Source of the DNA: Rhodococcus erythropolis NBRC 15567
GTDB taxonomy: Bacteria; Actinomycetota; Actinomycetes; Mycobacteriales; Mycobacteriaceae
NCBI RefSeq assembly: GCF_001552595.1
Contig: NZ_BCRM01000043.1
Coordinates: 1-34,223 of the forward strand
Direction: 5' to 3'
DNA: 34,223 nt
Shown here: positions 8,263 to 16,532 of the stretch, piece by piece
Layout of the letters: every line of letters begins with the position of its first letter
Numbering within the stretch: the first letter of the stretch is position 1
Made by a program: the position numbers and the translations under genes
The notes under the pieces: generated by a model
Databases searched by the model: none
What the model was told of the DNA's origin: nothing
The model's input: the letters and a program-made list of their open reading frames with translations, nothing else

Positions 8263-10023
8263 TTGCCACAGTCACGCACTAACACGCGTACCGCCACCAA
8301 GCACATCTTCGTCAGCGGAGGTGTAGCTTCCTCGCTCGGCAAAGGTTTGACCGCCTCGAGCCTGGGACAGTTGTTGACCGCGCGGGGAATGCGCGTGACC
8401 ATGCAGAAGCTCGATCCCTATCTCAATGTGGATCCGGGCACCATGAACCCCTTCCAGCACGGCGAGGTTTTCGTCACCGAAGACGGTGCCGAGACCGACC
8501 TCGACGTCGGGCACTACGAGCGGTTCCTCGACCGTGACCTATCCGGTCAGGCGAACGTCACCACCGGCCAGGTGTACTCGACGGTCATCGCCAAGGAACG
8601 TCGTGGCGAGTACCTCGGTGACACCGTTCAGGTCATCCCGCACATCACCGACGAGATCAAGCGTCGCATCCTCGAGATGAGCGGCCCGGATCTGCAGGGA
8701 CACCGCCCGGATGTCGTGATCACCGAAATCGGTGGAACCGTCGGCGACATCGAATCGCAGCCCTTCCTCGAAGCCGCTCGCCAGGTCCGCCACGACGTCG
8801 GCCGCGACAACGTCTTCTTCCTGCACGTCTCCCTCGTGCCGTACCTCGGCCCCTCCGGAGAACTCAAGACCAAGCCCACGCAGCACTCGGTTGCGTCGTT
8901 GCGCAGCATCGGCATTCAGCCCGACGCGCTGATCCTTCGTTGCGATCGTGACGTTCCGCAGGGCCTCAAGAACAAGATCGCCCTGATGTGCGACGTGGAC
9001 GTCGACGCCTGCATCTCGACGCCCGACGCTCCCTCGATCTACGACATCCCGAAGGTTCTGCACCGTGAGGGCCTCGACGCCTACGTCGTTCGCCAGCTCG
9101 GTCTCCCGTTCCGCGACGTCGACTGGACCGTGTGGGGCAACCTCCTCGATCGTGTTCACCAGCCGCGTGAGACCGTGCGGGTCGCGTTGGTCGGCAAGTA
9201 CGTCGACCTGCCCGACGCATACCTCTCCGTCACCGAGGCTCTGCGCGCCGGTGGATTCGCGAACCGGTCCAAGGTCGAGATCTCCTGGGTCCCGTCAGAC
9301 GCCTGTGAGACCGAAGCCGGAGCGCAGGCCGCTCTCGGTGACGTCGACGGTGTTCTGATCCCGGGCGGCTTCGGCATCCGCGGCATCGAGGGCAAGCTCG
9401 GCGCGATCCGTTTCGCACGTGCACGCAAGCTGCCGCTGCTGGGTCTGTGTCTGGGTCTGCAGTGCGTCGTCATCGAAGCTGCTCGCAGCGTCGGCCTCGA
9501 CGATGCCAACTCGGCCGAGTTCGAGCCGGACACCAAGCACCCGGTCATCTCCACGATGGCTGATCAGGAAGACGTCATCGCCGGTGACGCCGACCTCGGT
9601 GGCACAATGCGTCTGGGTGCTTACCCGGCCGTGCTGACCAAGGGTTCCGTCGTCGCTCAGGCCTACGGAACCGAGGACGTCTCCGAGCGTCACCGTCACC
9701 GCTACGAGGTCAACAACACCTACCGCGACCGGATTGCCAAGTCCGGCTTGCAGTTCAGCGGAACCTCGCCGGACGGTCACCTGGTCGAGTTCGTCGAGTA
9801 CCCGCGTGAGCAGCATCCGTTCTTCGTTGCCACCCAGGCACACCCGGAGCTCAAGAGCCGCCCGACGCGCCCGCACCCGCTGTTCGCCGCCTTCGTCGAA
9901 GCAGCGTTGACGTACAAGCTCGAAGAGCGCCTGCCCGTCGACGTCCACGGTGACGAGAAGATCGACACCGCTGCCACCGAGACGGCGCTCGACGCTGCAG
10001 TCGAGAACGTGGAAAAGGTCTAG
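8263..10023 (+). CDS. pyrG: CTP synthase
   Basis: The 586-residue enzyme makes CTP from UTP, ATP and glutamine in the cytoplasm. The N-terminal synthetase domain (1-~275) opens with KHIFVSGGVASSLGKGLTA, the family P-loop. The C-terminal class I glutamine amidotransferase domain shows the oxyanion loop PGGFGIRG, the nucleophile elbow GLCLGLQ (Cys ~396) and the catalytic His/Glu in AHPELKSRP. Start TTG 8263 is chosen because GGGAG lies 5 nt upstream and the length then equals the family's usual ~586; the longer GTG 8188 reading adds 25 atypical residues. Codon use is strongly C/G-ending, as expected for a highly expressed gene. The NUDIX gene follows after 6 nt. Confidence 0.95.
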   Translation: MPQSRTNTRTATKHIFVSGGVASSLGKGLTASSLGQLLTARGMRVTMQKLDPYLNVDPGTMNPFQHGEVFVTEDGAETDLDVGHYERFLDRDLSGQANVTTGQVYSTVIAKERRGEYLGDTVQVIPHITDEIKRRILEMSGPDLQGHRPDVVITEIGGTVGDIESQPFLEAARQVRHDVGRDNVFFLHVSLVPYLGPSGELKTKPTQHSVASLRSIGIQPDALILRCDRDVPQGLKNKIALMCDVDVDACISTPDAPSIYDIPKVLHREGLDAYVVRQLGLPFRDVDWTVWGNLLDRVHQPRETVRVALVGKYVDLPDAYLSVTEALRAGGFANRSKVEISWVPSDACETEAGAQAALGDVDGVLIPGGFGIRGIEGKLGAIRFARARKLPLLGLCLGLQCVVIEAARSVGLDDANSAEFEPDTKHPVISTMADQEDVIAGDADLGGTMRLGAYPAVLTKGSVVAQAYGTEDVSERHRHRYEVNNTYRDRIAKSGLQFSGTSPDGHLVEFVEYPREQHPFFVATQAHPELKSRPTRPHPLFAAFVEAALTYKLEERLPVDVHGDEKIDTAATETALDAAVENVEKV

Positions 10024-10029
10024 CCACAG

Positions 10030-10662
10030 ATGAGCGATCCCGGTCGGCACGAATTCGACACCCTCGGCTCCAAGACGGTCTACACCGGCGCGATCATCGC
10101 GTTGCGCGTCGACACCGTTGCGATGCCTGGTGGTCAGCGTGCCGATCGGGAAGTCGTCGAACACCACGGCGCCGTTGCCGTCGTAGCACTGGACGAGCAC
10201 GACAACCTGGTGCTGATTCACCAGTACCGTCACCCGCTCGGGCACCGGTTGTGGGAAATCCCTGCCGGTCTGCTCGACGCTGCGGGGGAGAGCCCGGTCG
10301 AGGCGGCAGCGCGCGAGCTGGGCGAAGAAACCGGACTCGGCGCCGATCGATGGTCGGTGCTGGTCGATGTAGCTCTCTCACCCGGGTTTACGGACGAGGC
10401 GGTTCGCGTCTTCCTCGCCGAGGGGCTGCACGAGGTGGAGCGCGACGATCCCGAACACGAAGAAGCCGATCTCGAGATTTCGCGAGTTCCGCTCGCCGAC
10501 GCCGTCGACATGGCGCTGCGCGGTGACATCGTCAATGCCACCGCGGTATCGGGCATTCTCGCGATCGCTACCGCACGCTCGACGGGAAAGCCGCTACGCC
10601 CGGCCGACGCACCGTGGCCCGATCGTCCTCGCGCATTCGGAGAACGCAAGTCGCGAGCCTGA
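10030..10662 (+). CDS. NUDIX hydrolase, ADP-ribose pyrophosphatase type
   Basis: The 210-residue protein has a Nudix box from about residue 77 onward, centred on AARELGEETGLG, with the upstream PAGLL segment usual for ADP-ribose pyrophosphatases. It also has the HEEADLEISRVPL segment, seen in mycobacterial Rv1700, which hydrolyses ADP-ribose. The reaction is ADP-ribose to AMP and ribose-5-phosphate, with Mg2+ held by the box glutamates. The start ATG 10030 is 6 nt after pyrG, and the end is 1 nt from the xerD GTG, so all three are probably on one transcript. The substrate is inferred from family and context; other nucleoside-diphosphate sugars remain possible. Confidence 0.9.
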   Translation: MSDPGRHEFDTLGSKTVYTGAIIALRVDTVAMPGGQRADREVVEHHGAVAVVALDEHDNLVLIHQYRHPLGHRLWEIPAGLLDAAGESPVEAAARELGEETGLGADRWSVLVDVALSPGFTDEAVRVFLAEGLHEVERDDPEHEEADLEISRVPLADAVDMALRGDIVNATAVSGILAIATARSTGKPLRPADAPWPDRPRAFGERKSRA

Positions 10663-10663
10663 A

Positions 10664-11587
10664 GTGCTTGCCCGACAGGTGGACTCGTATCTCGACCATC
10701 TAGCGGTCGAGCGAGGATCTGCGCGCAACACTCTGCTTTCGTATCGCCGCGACCTGAATCGGTATGCGGAGTACCTGAACGAGCGTGGCATCGACGACGT
10801 CGCGGGCGTGACGGAGAACGACGTCACCGAATTCGTGACACATCTGCGCCTGGGTGACAAAGATGCCGGCGTCGTACCGTTGGCGGCCAGTTCGGCAGCG
10901 AGGACCCTGATCGCGGTCCGCGGATTCCACAAGTTCTCCGCCGCCGAGGGCCTGGTCGGTGTCGATGTGGCTCGGACGGTCAAGCCGCCGACGCCCGGAC
11001 GCAAGTTGCCCAAAGCTCTGCCGCTCGACGACGTGATCGCCCTACTCGACGCTTCGGGTGGCGGTGCGGCCGGTGACGGGCCCCGCGACCTGAGGGATCG
11101 CGCTCTCTTAGAGCTTCTGTACTCGACCGGAGCACGAATCACCGAGGCGATCGATCTGGACGTCGACGACATCGACACCGAAACCCGTTCCGTGCTGCTC
11201 AAGGGCAAGGGCGGCAAGCAGCGGATCGTCCCCGTCGGCAGGCCGGCGATCGCCGCCGTCGACGCGTATCTCGTCCGCGGGCGCCCCAGCCTCGCGACGC
11301 GCGGTGTTCCTGCCCTCTTTCTCAACGCTCGCGGGGGACGCCTCTCGCGTCAGAGTGCATGGCAGATTCTTCAGGACGCGGCCGCGTCGGCCGGGATCAA
11401 GGCGGACGTCTCACCCCATACGCTCAGGCACTCGTTTGCCACACACCTGCTCGACGGCGGCGCGGACGTACGTGTCGTGCAGGAACTTCTCGGTCACGCT
11501 TCGGTAACCACGACGCAGATCTACACACTGGTCACCGTCACAGCGCTGCGCGAAGTGTGGGCTCAGGCACACCCACGCGCCCGTTAG
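10664..11587 (+). CDS. xerD: Tyrosine recombinase XerD
   Basis: The 307-residue protein comprises a SAM-like DNA-binding domain (~1-90) and a tyrosine recombinase catalytic domain. The catalytic set is visible: R158 in STGARITEA, the Lys in the beta-hairpin KGKGGKQR, H252 and R255 in HTLRHSFATH, H278 in LLGHASV and the nucleophile Y287. XerD acts with XerC at dif to resolve chromosome dimers. The start GTG 10664 gives the expected family length and begins 1 nt after the NUDIX stop. The frame is open upstream inside the NUDIX gene but lacks support. This is a housekeeping copy by context (next to the parA-scpAB block), not an element integrase. No dif site was searched for. Confidence 0.93.
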   Translation: MLARQVDSYLDHLAVERGSARNTLLSYRRDLNRYAEYLNERGIDDVAGVTENDVTEFVTHLRLGDKDAGVVPLAASSAARTLIAVRGFHKFSAAEGLVGVDVARTVKPPTPGRKLPKALPLDDVIALLDASGGGAAGDGPRDLRDRALLELLYSTGARITEAIDLDVDDIDTETRSVLLKGKGGKQRIVPVGRPAIAAVDAYLVRGRPSLATRGVPALFLNARGGRLSRQSAWQILQDAAASAGIKADVSPHTLRHSFATHLLDGGADVRVVQELLGHASVTTTQIYTLVTVTALREVWAQAHPRAR

Positions 11588-11730
11588 GCGTTGGTTGGCT
11601 CATGCGTGTCTGCGAGACCATTCGGTGATGTAAGCGGTAGCGTTCAAGGAGCGCGAGCGGCCTCCACCGCAGTTTCGGAGGTTTGCCGGCGCCGAGAGCA
11701 ACCGCCGAAAGAGTAGGGGAGCATCGGACC
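11588..11730 (+). promoter_or_regulatory. Leader upstream of the parA-scpAB block
   Basis: This 143-nt gap is the likely start of a second transcription unit. A strong ribosome site AGGGGAG (11715-11721) lies 9 nt before GTG 11731 and decides the parA start against the earlier in-frame TTG 11683. A short CCTCC/GGAGG inverted pair around 11661-11681 could form a weak hairpin. No convincing -35/-10 pair was found. Confidence 0.4.
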
Positions 11731-12744
11731 GTGTCGACATCGCAGCCACCAGCGGCGGAGTCCGCGCCGCCGCATGTCAATGCCCAACTCTTCGAGCGCG
11801 TGAACGAATCAGCACCAGCTGTACCCTCCGAACCAGAGGCGATGTTCGAAATAGATACGACGCCAGTAGCCTCTCCACCTGCGGAAACCCCTGCTGTTTC
11901 CACGGAAGAACTCGGTCCGACGGGCCGGCCGGTCCGCGAGGTACCTCAACCGACACCGTTGGCGCACCACGGACCCGCGATGATCATCGCGATGTGCAAC
12001 CAGAAGGGCGGCGTCGGCAAGACGACGTCGACCATCAACATGGGCGCGTCGTTGGCCGAATACGGTCGCCGAGTGCTCTTGGTGGATCTCGATCCCCAAG
12101 GAGCGTTGTCTGCTGGTCTGGGCGTTCAGCATCACGACCTGGAACTGACCGTCCACAATCTCCTGGTCGAACCGCGTGTGTCCATCGACGACGTGTTGAT
12201 GCGCACTCGGGTGGACGGTCTGGACCTGCTCCCCAGCAACATCGACCTTTCGGCCGCCGAGATTCAATTGGTCACCGAGGTCGGGCGTGAGCAGACTTTG
12301 GGGCGCGTGCTGCACCCGGTTCTCGATCGGTACGACTACGTGCTCATCGACTGCCAGCCGTCGCTTGGCCTGCTCACGGTGAATGCGCTGGCGTGCGCCG
12401 ATTCGGTCATCATTCCGATGGAATGCGAGTACTTCAGCCTGCGCGGCCTGGCACTTCTCAACGACACCGTCGAAAAGGTGCACGACCGTCTCAATCCGAA
12501 GCTCGAGTTGGCCGGCATCGTCGTCACGATGTTCGACGCCCGGACCCTGCACGCTCGTGAGGTGATGGCGCGAGTGGTCGAGGTGTTCGGCGACGTCGTC
12601 TACGACACGGTGATCAACCGCACCGTTCGATTCCCCGAAACCAGCGTTGCCGGTGAGCCGATCACGACGTGGGCGCCGAAATCGGCTGGCGCCGAGGCAT
12701 ATCGAGCCTTGGCCCGCGAGGTCATTCACCGGTCTGGTCGTTAG
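11731..12744 (+). CDS. ParA/MinD-family ATPase (Rv1708-type, segregation-locus)
   Basis: The 337-residue protein has ~85 N-terminal residues rich in Pro, Ala, Glu and Thr that look disordered, then a deviant Walker A KGGVGKTT at 92-99 preceded by CNQ, the Walker A' segment VLLVDLDPQGALSAGLG and Walker B VLIDCQPSLGLLTVNAL. This is the ParA/Soj fold, which dimerises on ATP and binds DNA non-specifically. It lies directly upstream of scpA and scpB and is not the origin-proximal ParA. The mycobacterial equivalent is Rv1708. A role together with condensin loading or positioning is inferred from the constant neighbourhood. No ParB gene or obvious parS site is visible nearby. Confidence 0.9.
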   Translation: MSTSQPPAAESAPPHVNAQLFERVNESAPAVPSEPEAMFEIDTTPVASPPAETPAVSTEELGPTGRPVREVPQPTPLAHHGPAMIIAMCNQKGGVGKTTSTINMGASLAEYGRRVLLVDLDPQGALSAGLGVQHHDLELTVHNLLVEPRVSIDDVLMRTRVDGLDLLPSNIDLSAAEIQLVTEVGREQTLGRVLHPVLDRYDYVLIDCQPSLGLLTVNALACADSVIIPMECEYFSLRGLALLNDTVEKVHDRLNPKLELAGIVVTMFDARTLHAREVMARVVEVFGDVVYDTVINRTVRFPETSVAGEPITTWAPKSAGAEAYRALAREVIHRSGR

Positions 12745-13616
12745 TGGAACTGATTGCATCGCAAGAAGATCCGGTCGAAGTCGAGCCGGATTCGATCGAT
12801 CCGAACGTGCCGACCGACGCTCAGACCGCAGCCAAGGCTGCCGGTTTTCGAGTCACTCTCCGGAACTTCGAAGGCCCGTTCGATCTGCTGTTGAACCTGA
12901 TCAATCAACGGCAGCTCGACGTCACCGAAGTCGCCCTTCACACCGTCACGGACGATTTCATCGCGTACACCAAGGAACTCGGCAGTGCGATGGGCCTTGA
13001 TCAGACGACGGAATTCCTGGTCGTCGCAGCTACGCTTCTGGATCTGAAAGCGGCCAGGTTGTTGCCCGCCGGGCAGGTCGAGGACGCGGAGGATCTGGCG
13101 CTTCTCGAAGCACGCGATCTTCTCTTCGCGAGACTGCTGCAGTACCGGGCGTACAAACAAGTTGCGGCGCTGTTCGGCGAGTTGGAGGAAGCAGCACTGC
13201 GGCGCTATCCGCGCTCGGTAGCCGTCGAGGATCAGTTCACCGAACTCCTGCCCGAGGTGTTGTTGGGAGTCGACCCTCAGCGTTTTGCGGAGATCGCGGC
13301 GACGGTGTTCACACCGCGTCCGGTGCCGACAGTGGGCCTCGATCACCTCCATGTGTCCAATATCTCGATACCCGAACAGGCCGAGCGAATTCTCGAGTTG
13401 CTGCGCGAGCGAGGCATCGGGGAGTGGACACCTTTCGGGGACCTTGTTGCCGAGTGCGAAATCACCGTCGAGATAGTGGCAAGGTTTCTCGCATTGCTCG
13501 AGCTGTATCGCCGGCAGGTCATCGTGTTCGAGCAACCCGAGGCCCTCGGACCGCTGATGGTGAGTTGGACCGGAGACGACCCGGCCGCGCCGGTCACAGA
13601 GGAGGACTACGGATGA
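12744..13616 (+). CDS. scpA: Segregation and condensation protein A (kleisin)
   Basis: The 290-residue ScpA is the kleisin that bridges the SMC heads in the bacterial condensin. The N-terminal FEGPFDLLLNLINQRQLDVTEV segment (from ~39) is the family hallmark for SMC neck binding; its middle carries DLKAARLLP. The C-terminal winged helix ends around VIVFEQPEALGPLMVSW. The first ~35 residues are an acidic extension. Start GTG 12744 shares its first base with the last base of the parA stop (TAGTG). The scpB start overlaps its stop (ATGA) after an AGGAGG ribosome site, so scpA and scpB are translationally coupled. Confidence 0.94.
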   Translation: MELIASQEDPVEVEPDSIDPNVPTDAQTAAKAAGFRVTLRNFEGPFDLLLNLINQRQLDVTEVALHTVTDDFIAYTKELGSAMGLDQTTEFLVVAATLLDLKAARLLPAGQVEDAEDLALLEARDLLFARLLQYRAYKQVAALFGELEEAALRRYPRSVAVEDQFTELLPEVLLGVDPQRFAEIAATVFTPRPVPTVGLDHLHVSNISIPEQAERILELLRERGIGEWTPFGDLVAECEITVEIVARFLALLELYRRQVIVFEQPEALGPLMVSWTGDDPAAPVTEEDYG

Positions 13617-14341
13617 ACGCCGAACCGACGGAATCAGAGTCTTCGCAGCTAGACGAGATGATCGAGCCTGCCGACCCCGCCTCGGAGCCCGAAGAGTCTG
13701 CACCCGATTTCGACCTCGACGACGATCAACTCGACGCAGTGCTGGAGTCGCTTCTGCTTGTCGTGGATTCGCCGGCGGAAGTGAACCAACTCGCATCTGT
13801 CACCGGAACCGCGCCGGAGCGCGTCGAAGAACGCCTGACGTCGATGTCGGCCGCATTGACCGCTCGCGGCAGCGGAATGGACCTTCGCTACGCGGGCGAC
13901 GGATGGCGTCTGTACACGCGACAAGAGTTTGCCCCGTACGTGGAAAAGCTGCTATTGGACGGCGCACGCACCAAATTGACCAGGGCGGCATTGGAAACTT
14001 TGGCCGTAGTCGCATACCGTCAACCGTTGACTCGTGCGCGGATCAGTGCGGTACGAGGCGTCAACGTGGACGGGGTGGTACGCACCCTCCTTGCCCGCGG
14101 ACTGATCGCGGAAGCCGGGCCTGACCCGGACACCAACGCGACACGGTACTCCACGACCGAACTGTTCCTCGAACGGCTCGGGCTGGCCTCGCTCAGCGAG
14201 CTCCCGGAGTTGGCCCCGCTCTTGCCTGATGTCGATCTCATCGACGACATCAGCGAAAGCCTGGAATCCGATCCGCGATTTGCGAGAATGAACAAGGCAG
14301 ACGTGCCCACTGAGGTAGTGGACACCGAAGTCGACGACTGA
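13613..14341 (+). CDS. scpB: Segregation and condensation protein B
   Basis: The 242-residue ScpB forms a dimer of paired winged-helix domains that binds ScpA in the SMC-ScpAB condensin. Visible are LDAVLESLLLVVDSPAEVNQLA (first winged helix, from ~37) and the family motif LETLAVVAYRQPLTRARISAVRGVNVDGVVRTLLARGLI (~125-165). The N-terminus (~1-35) and C-terminus are acidic and probably flexible. Start ATG 13613 has the best Shine-Dalgarno of the block (AGAGGAGGA, 13598-13606) and lies within the scpA stop. A 77-nt gap precedes rluB. Confidence 0.94.
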   Translation: MNAEPTESESSQLDEMIEPADPASEPEESAPDFDLDDDQLDAVLESLLLVVDSPAEVNQLASVTGTAPERVEERLTSMSAALTARGSGMDLRYAGDGWRLYTRQEFAPYVEKLLLDGARTKLTRAALETLAVVAYRQPLTRARISAVRGVNVDGVVRTLLARGLIAEAGPDPDTNATRYSTTELFLERLGLASLSELPELAPLLPDVDLIDDISESLESDPRFARMNKADVPTEVVDTEVDD

Positions 14342-14418
14342 CCGGAATACCGGCCGTCGTCAGCACCGAGAAAGACCCGACCACGCTCGGGAAACAGTAG
14401 AAAACTGACAGGAAAAAA

Positions 14419-15840
14419 GTGAACAATCCCGCTCGCCGAGATGGCACACCGGACCGTAACAACTCCCGCGACAACCGCGGCGCACGCAGCGATGCACCCC
14501 GTGGTGGTCGCAGCGACGCCCCCCGCGGCGCACGTAGCGAAGCGCCCCGTGGTGGACGCAGCAACACTTCCCGCAGTACCTCCGGATACGACCGCAACGC
14601 CGGATCCGACCGTCCCCGCACGGACGACCGTCGCGGTGGATTCAATGATGACCGTCGCCCGCCGCGCAGCGATGACCGTCGCCCGCCGCGCAGCGACGAC
14701 CGTCGCCCCGCACGTACGGACGACCGTCGTGGTGGCTACAACGACGATCGTCGCGGACCGCGCACTGACGACCGCCGCGGACCCCGCAGCGATGACCGCC
14801 GTACCCCCCACGTAGACGCCCGTCGGGCACCGCGCGGTGGCGCCGACCGTCGTAGTGACGATCAGCGCGGCGCACGCCCCGACGCTCCTCGCGGCGGCGC
14901 ATGGTCGAACGCACCTCGTGGATCCAAGTTCGACGGACCTCCGCGCAAGCGCCCGGCAGCTCCCACACCGCCGGCGACCAACAAGCGTGGCAAGCCGAAG
15001 ACCGAGAAGCCGCAGCGCGTCGTCTCTCAGAACCCGTTGGTGTCCAACGCCAAGCCGGCACGTCATCAGCACGCCGAGATCACCAAGCACGACGGCCCGC
15101 CGAAGGGCGACGGCGTCCGCTTGCAGAAGGTACTGGCTCAGGCCGGCGTCGCATCACGCCGTGCAGCTGAAGAACTGATCGACCAGGGTCGCGTCGAGGT
15201 CGACGGCCGCATCGTGGTCGAGCAGGGTCTGCGTGTCGACCCCGAGAACGCAGTGGTTCGTGTCGACGGCGTCCGCGTCGTCGTGCAGAAGGACCTCGTC
15301 TACCTTGCGATGAACAAGCCGCGTGGCTGGCAGTGCACCATGTCCGACGATCTCGGTCGTCCGTGCGTCGGTGACATCGTCTCCGAGCGCGTTCAGTCCG
15401 GACAGCGGCTCTTCCACGTCGGCCGTCTCGACGCCGACACCGAAGGCTTGCTCCTCTTCACCAACGACGGCGACTTGGCTCACCGCCTGATGCACCCGTC
15501 GTTCGAGGTTCCGAAGACGTACCTCGCCACGGTTCACGGCGTTGTCGAGCGCAGCACCGGCAAGCAGCTGCGTGACGGTGTCACTCTCGATGACGGTCCG
15601 GCCAAGGTGGACGCGTTCACCGTGCTCGAGATCAACGAGGGCAAGACGCTCGTCAAGCTCGTACTGCACGAGGGTCGTAAGCACATCGTGCGTCGCCTCC
15701 TCGATGCAGTCGGTCACCCCGTTGTCCGTCTGGTTCGCACCAACGTCGGAGTTGTCGCTCTCGGCGATCAGCGTCCGGGAACGCAGCGCGTCCTCGGACG
15801 TAGCGAGGTCGGTGGACTGTACGAGGCGGTCGGCCTGTGA
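14419..15840 (+). CDS. rluB: 23S rRNA pseudouridine synthase RluB with long repeat arm
   Basis: The 473-residue protein is almost twice the length of the mycobacterial Rv1711 (~250). Residues ~1-190 are a low-complexity arm built on repeated (S/T)DDRR(P/G) units and Asp-Ala-Pro-Arg-Gly blocks, then a Lys/Pro linker. The conserved enzyme starts at ~232 with an S4 domain (LQKVLAQAGVASRRAAEELI) and continues into an RsuA/RluB-type catalytic domain with HVGRLDADTEGLLLFTNDG; D338 is the catalytic Asp. It should convert a uridine in helix 89 of 23S rRNA to pseudouridine. GTG 14419 follows AGGAAAAAA. The highly charged arm may bind RNA or ribosomal precursors (inference). The stop overlaps cmk by GTGA. 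Confidence 0.93.
   Translation: MNNPARRDGTPDRNNSRDNRGARSDAPRGGRSDAPRGARSEAPRGGRSNTSRSTSGYDRNAGSDRPRTDDRRGGFNDDRRPPRSDDRRPPRSDDRRPARTDDRRGGYNDDRRGPRTDDRRGPRSDDRRTPHVDARRAPRGGADRRSDDQRGARPDAPRGGAWSNAPRGSKFDGPPRKRPAAPTPPATNKRGKPKTEKPQRVVSQNPLVSNAKPARHQHAEITKHDGPPKGDGVRLQKVLAQAGVASRRAAEELIDQGRVEVDGRIVVEQGLRVDPENAVVRVDGVRVVVQKDLVYLAMNKPRGWQCTMSDDLGRPCVGDIVSERVQSGQRLFHVGRLDADTEGLLLFTNDGDLAHRLMHPSFEVPKTYLATVHGVVERSTGKQLRDGVTLDDGPAKVDAFTVLEINEGKTLVKLVLHEGRKHIVRRLLDAVGHPVVRLVRTNVGVVALGDQRPGTQRVLGRSEVGGLYEAVGL
14647..14694 (+). repeat. Tandem 24-nt repeat inside rluB
   Basis: Two exact consecutive copies of a 24-nt unit (14647-14670 and 14671-14694) begin GATGACCGTCGCCCG. Degenerate versions continue to about 14815, encoding variations of an eight-residue Ser-Asp-Asp-Arg-Arg-Pro-Pro-Arg unit. 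The frame is kept, since 24 is a multiple of three. Such repeats can change copy number by slippage or unequal recombination. Confidence 0.85.
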
Positions 15841-16532
15841 CCGATTCGTCCATGCCGCTGGTAGTCGCTATGGACGGACCGTCCGGAACCGGCAAGTCCA
15901 GCGTCTCTCGCGCGTTGGCGCAGCGTTTGGGTGCTCGCTACCTCGACACCGGAGCCATTTACCGGATCGCGACCCTGCACGTGCTTCGTCAGGGAATCGA
16001 TCTGGCTGATTCCGCCGCGATCACCGCTGCCGTTGCGGCATTGCCGTGGTCCATCGGTACCGATCCAAGCAGTGAGCAGGTGCATCTCGACGGCGCGGAC
16101 GTCAGTGAGGAGATCCGCGGCGACGCGGTCACCAAGGCTGTCTCCGCGGTCTCGGCTGTGCCCGAGGTTCGCGACCTGCTGGTCGCCACTCAGCGTGAGC
16201 TAGCGGCGGGTGCGGAGCGGATCGTCGTGGAAGGTCGCGACATCGGAACCGTCGTACTCCCCGATGCAGACGTCAAGATCTTCTTGACCGCATCGGCGGA
16301 AACCCGTGCGGCACGGCGCAATACGCAGAACGTCGGCCAAGGCCGTGAAGACAATTACGAAGCGGTGCTGGCTGATGTGCAGCGCCGTGACCATCTCGAT
16401 TCGACTCGGGCAGTGTCGCCGTTGCGCCCTGCCGAGGATTCCATCCTGGTGGATACGAGCGAATTGGGAATTGAAGATGTGATCGCCAAGTTGCTGTTGG
16501 TGGTCAGCGACAGAACTGGAGCAGTGCAGTGA
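15837..16532 (+). CDS. cmk: Cytidylate kinase
   Basis: The 231-residue (d)CMP kinase transfers phosphate from ATP to CMP or dCMP. The P-loop GPSGTGKSS is at 14-22, followed by the CMP-binding RYLDTGAIYR segment typical of Cmk. Further motifs are VEGRDIGTVVLPDADVKIFLTA in the core and ARR...Q...R in the lid, and RRDHLDSTRAVSPLRPAEDS near the C-terminus with the family's Asp/Ser pattern. Start GTG 15837 overlaps the rluB stop (GTGA), and the stop overlaps der in the same way. With pyrG in the same block, two steps of cytidine nucleotide supply are encoded here. Confidence 0.95.
   Translation: MTDSSMPLVVAMDGPSGTGKSSVSRALAQRLGARYLDTGAIYRIATLHVLRQGIDLADSAAITAAVAALPWSIGTDPSSEQVHLDGADVSEEIRGDAVTKAVSAVSAVPEVRDLLVATQRELAAGAERIVVEGRDIGTVVLPDADVKIFLTASAETRAARRNTQNVGQGREDNYEAVLADVQRRDHLDSTRAVSPLRPAEDSILVDTSELGIEDVIAKLLLVVSDRTGAVQ

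Noticed and set aside
9295..10245. Minus-strand frame opposite pyrG and the NUDIX gene
   Set aside because: Antisense of strongly biased codons; the product has no recognisable feature.
10664..11587. xerD as a phage or element integrase
   Set aside because: Gene order, length and motifs match the housekeeping XerD beside the parA-scpAB block.
12741..13796. Minus-strand frame opposite scpA/scpB
   Set aside because: Gln/Arg-rich antisense composition with no fold; the plus-strand genes are unmistakable.
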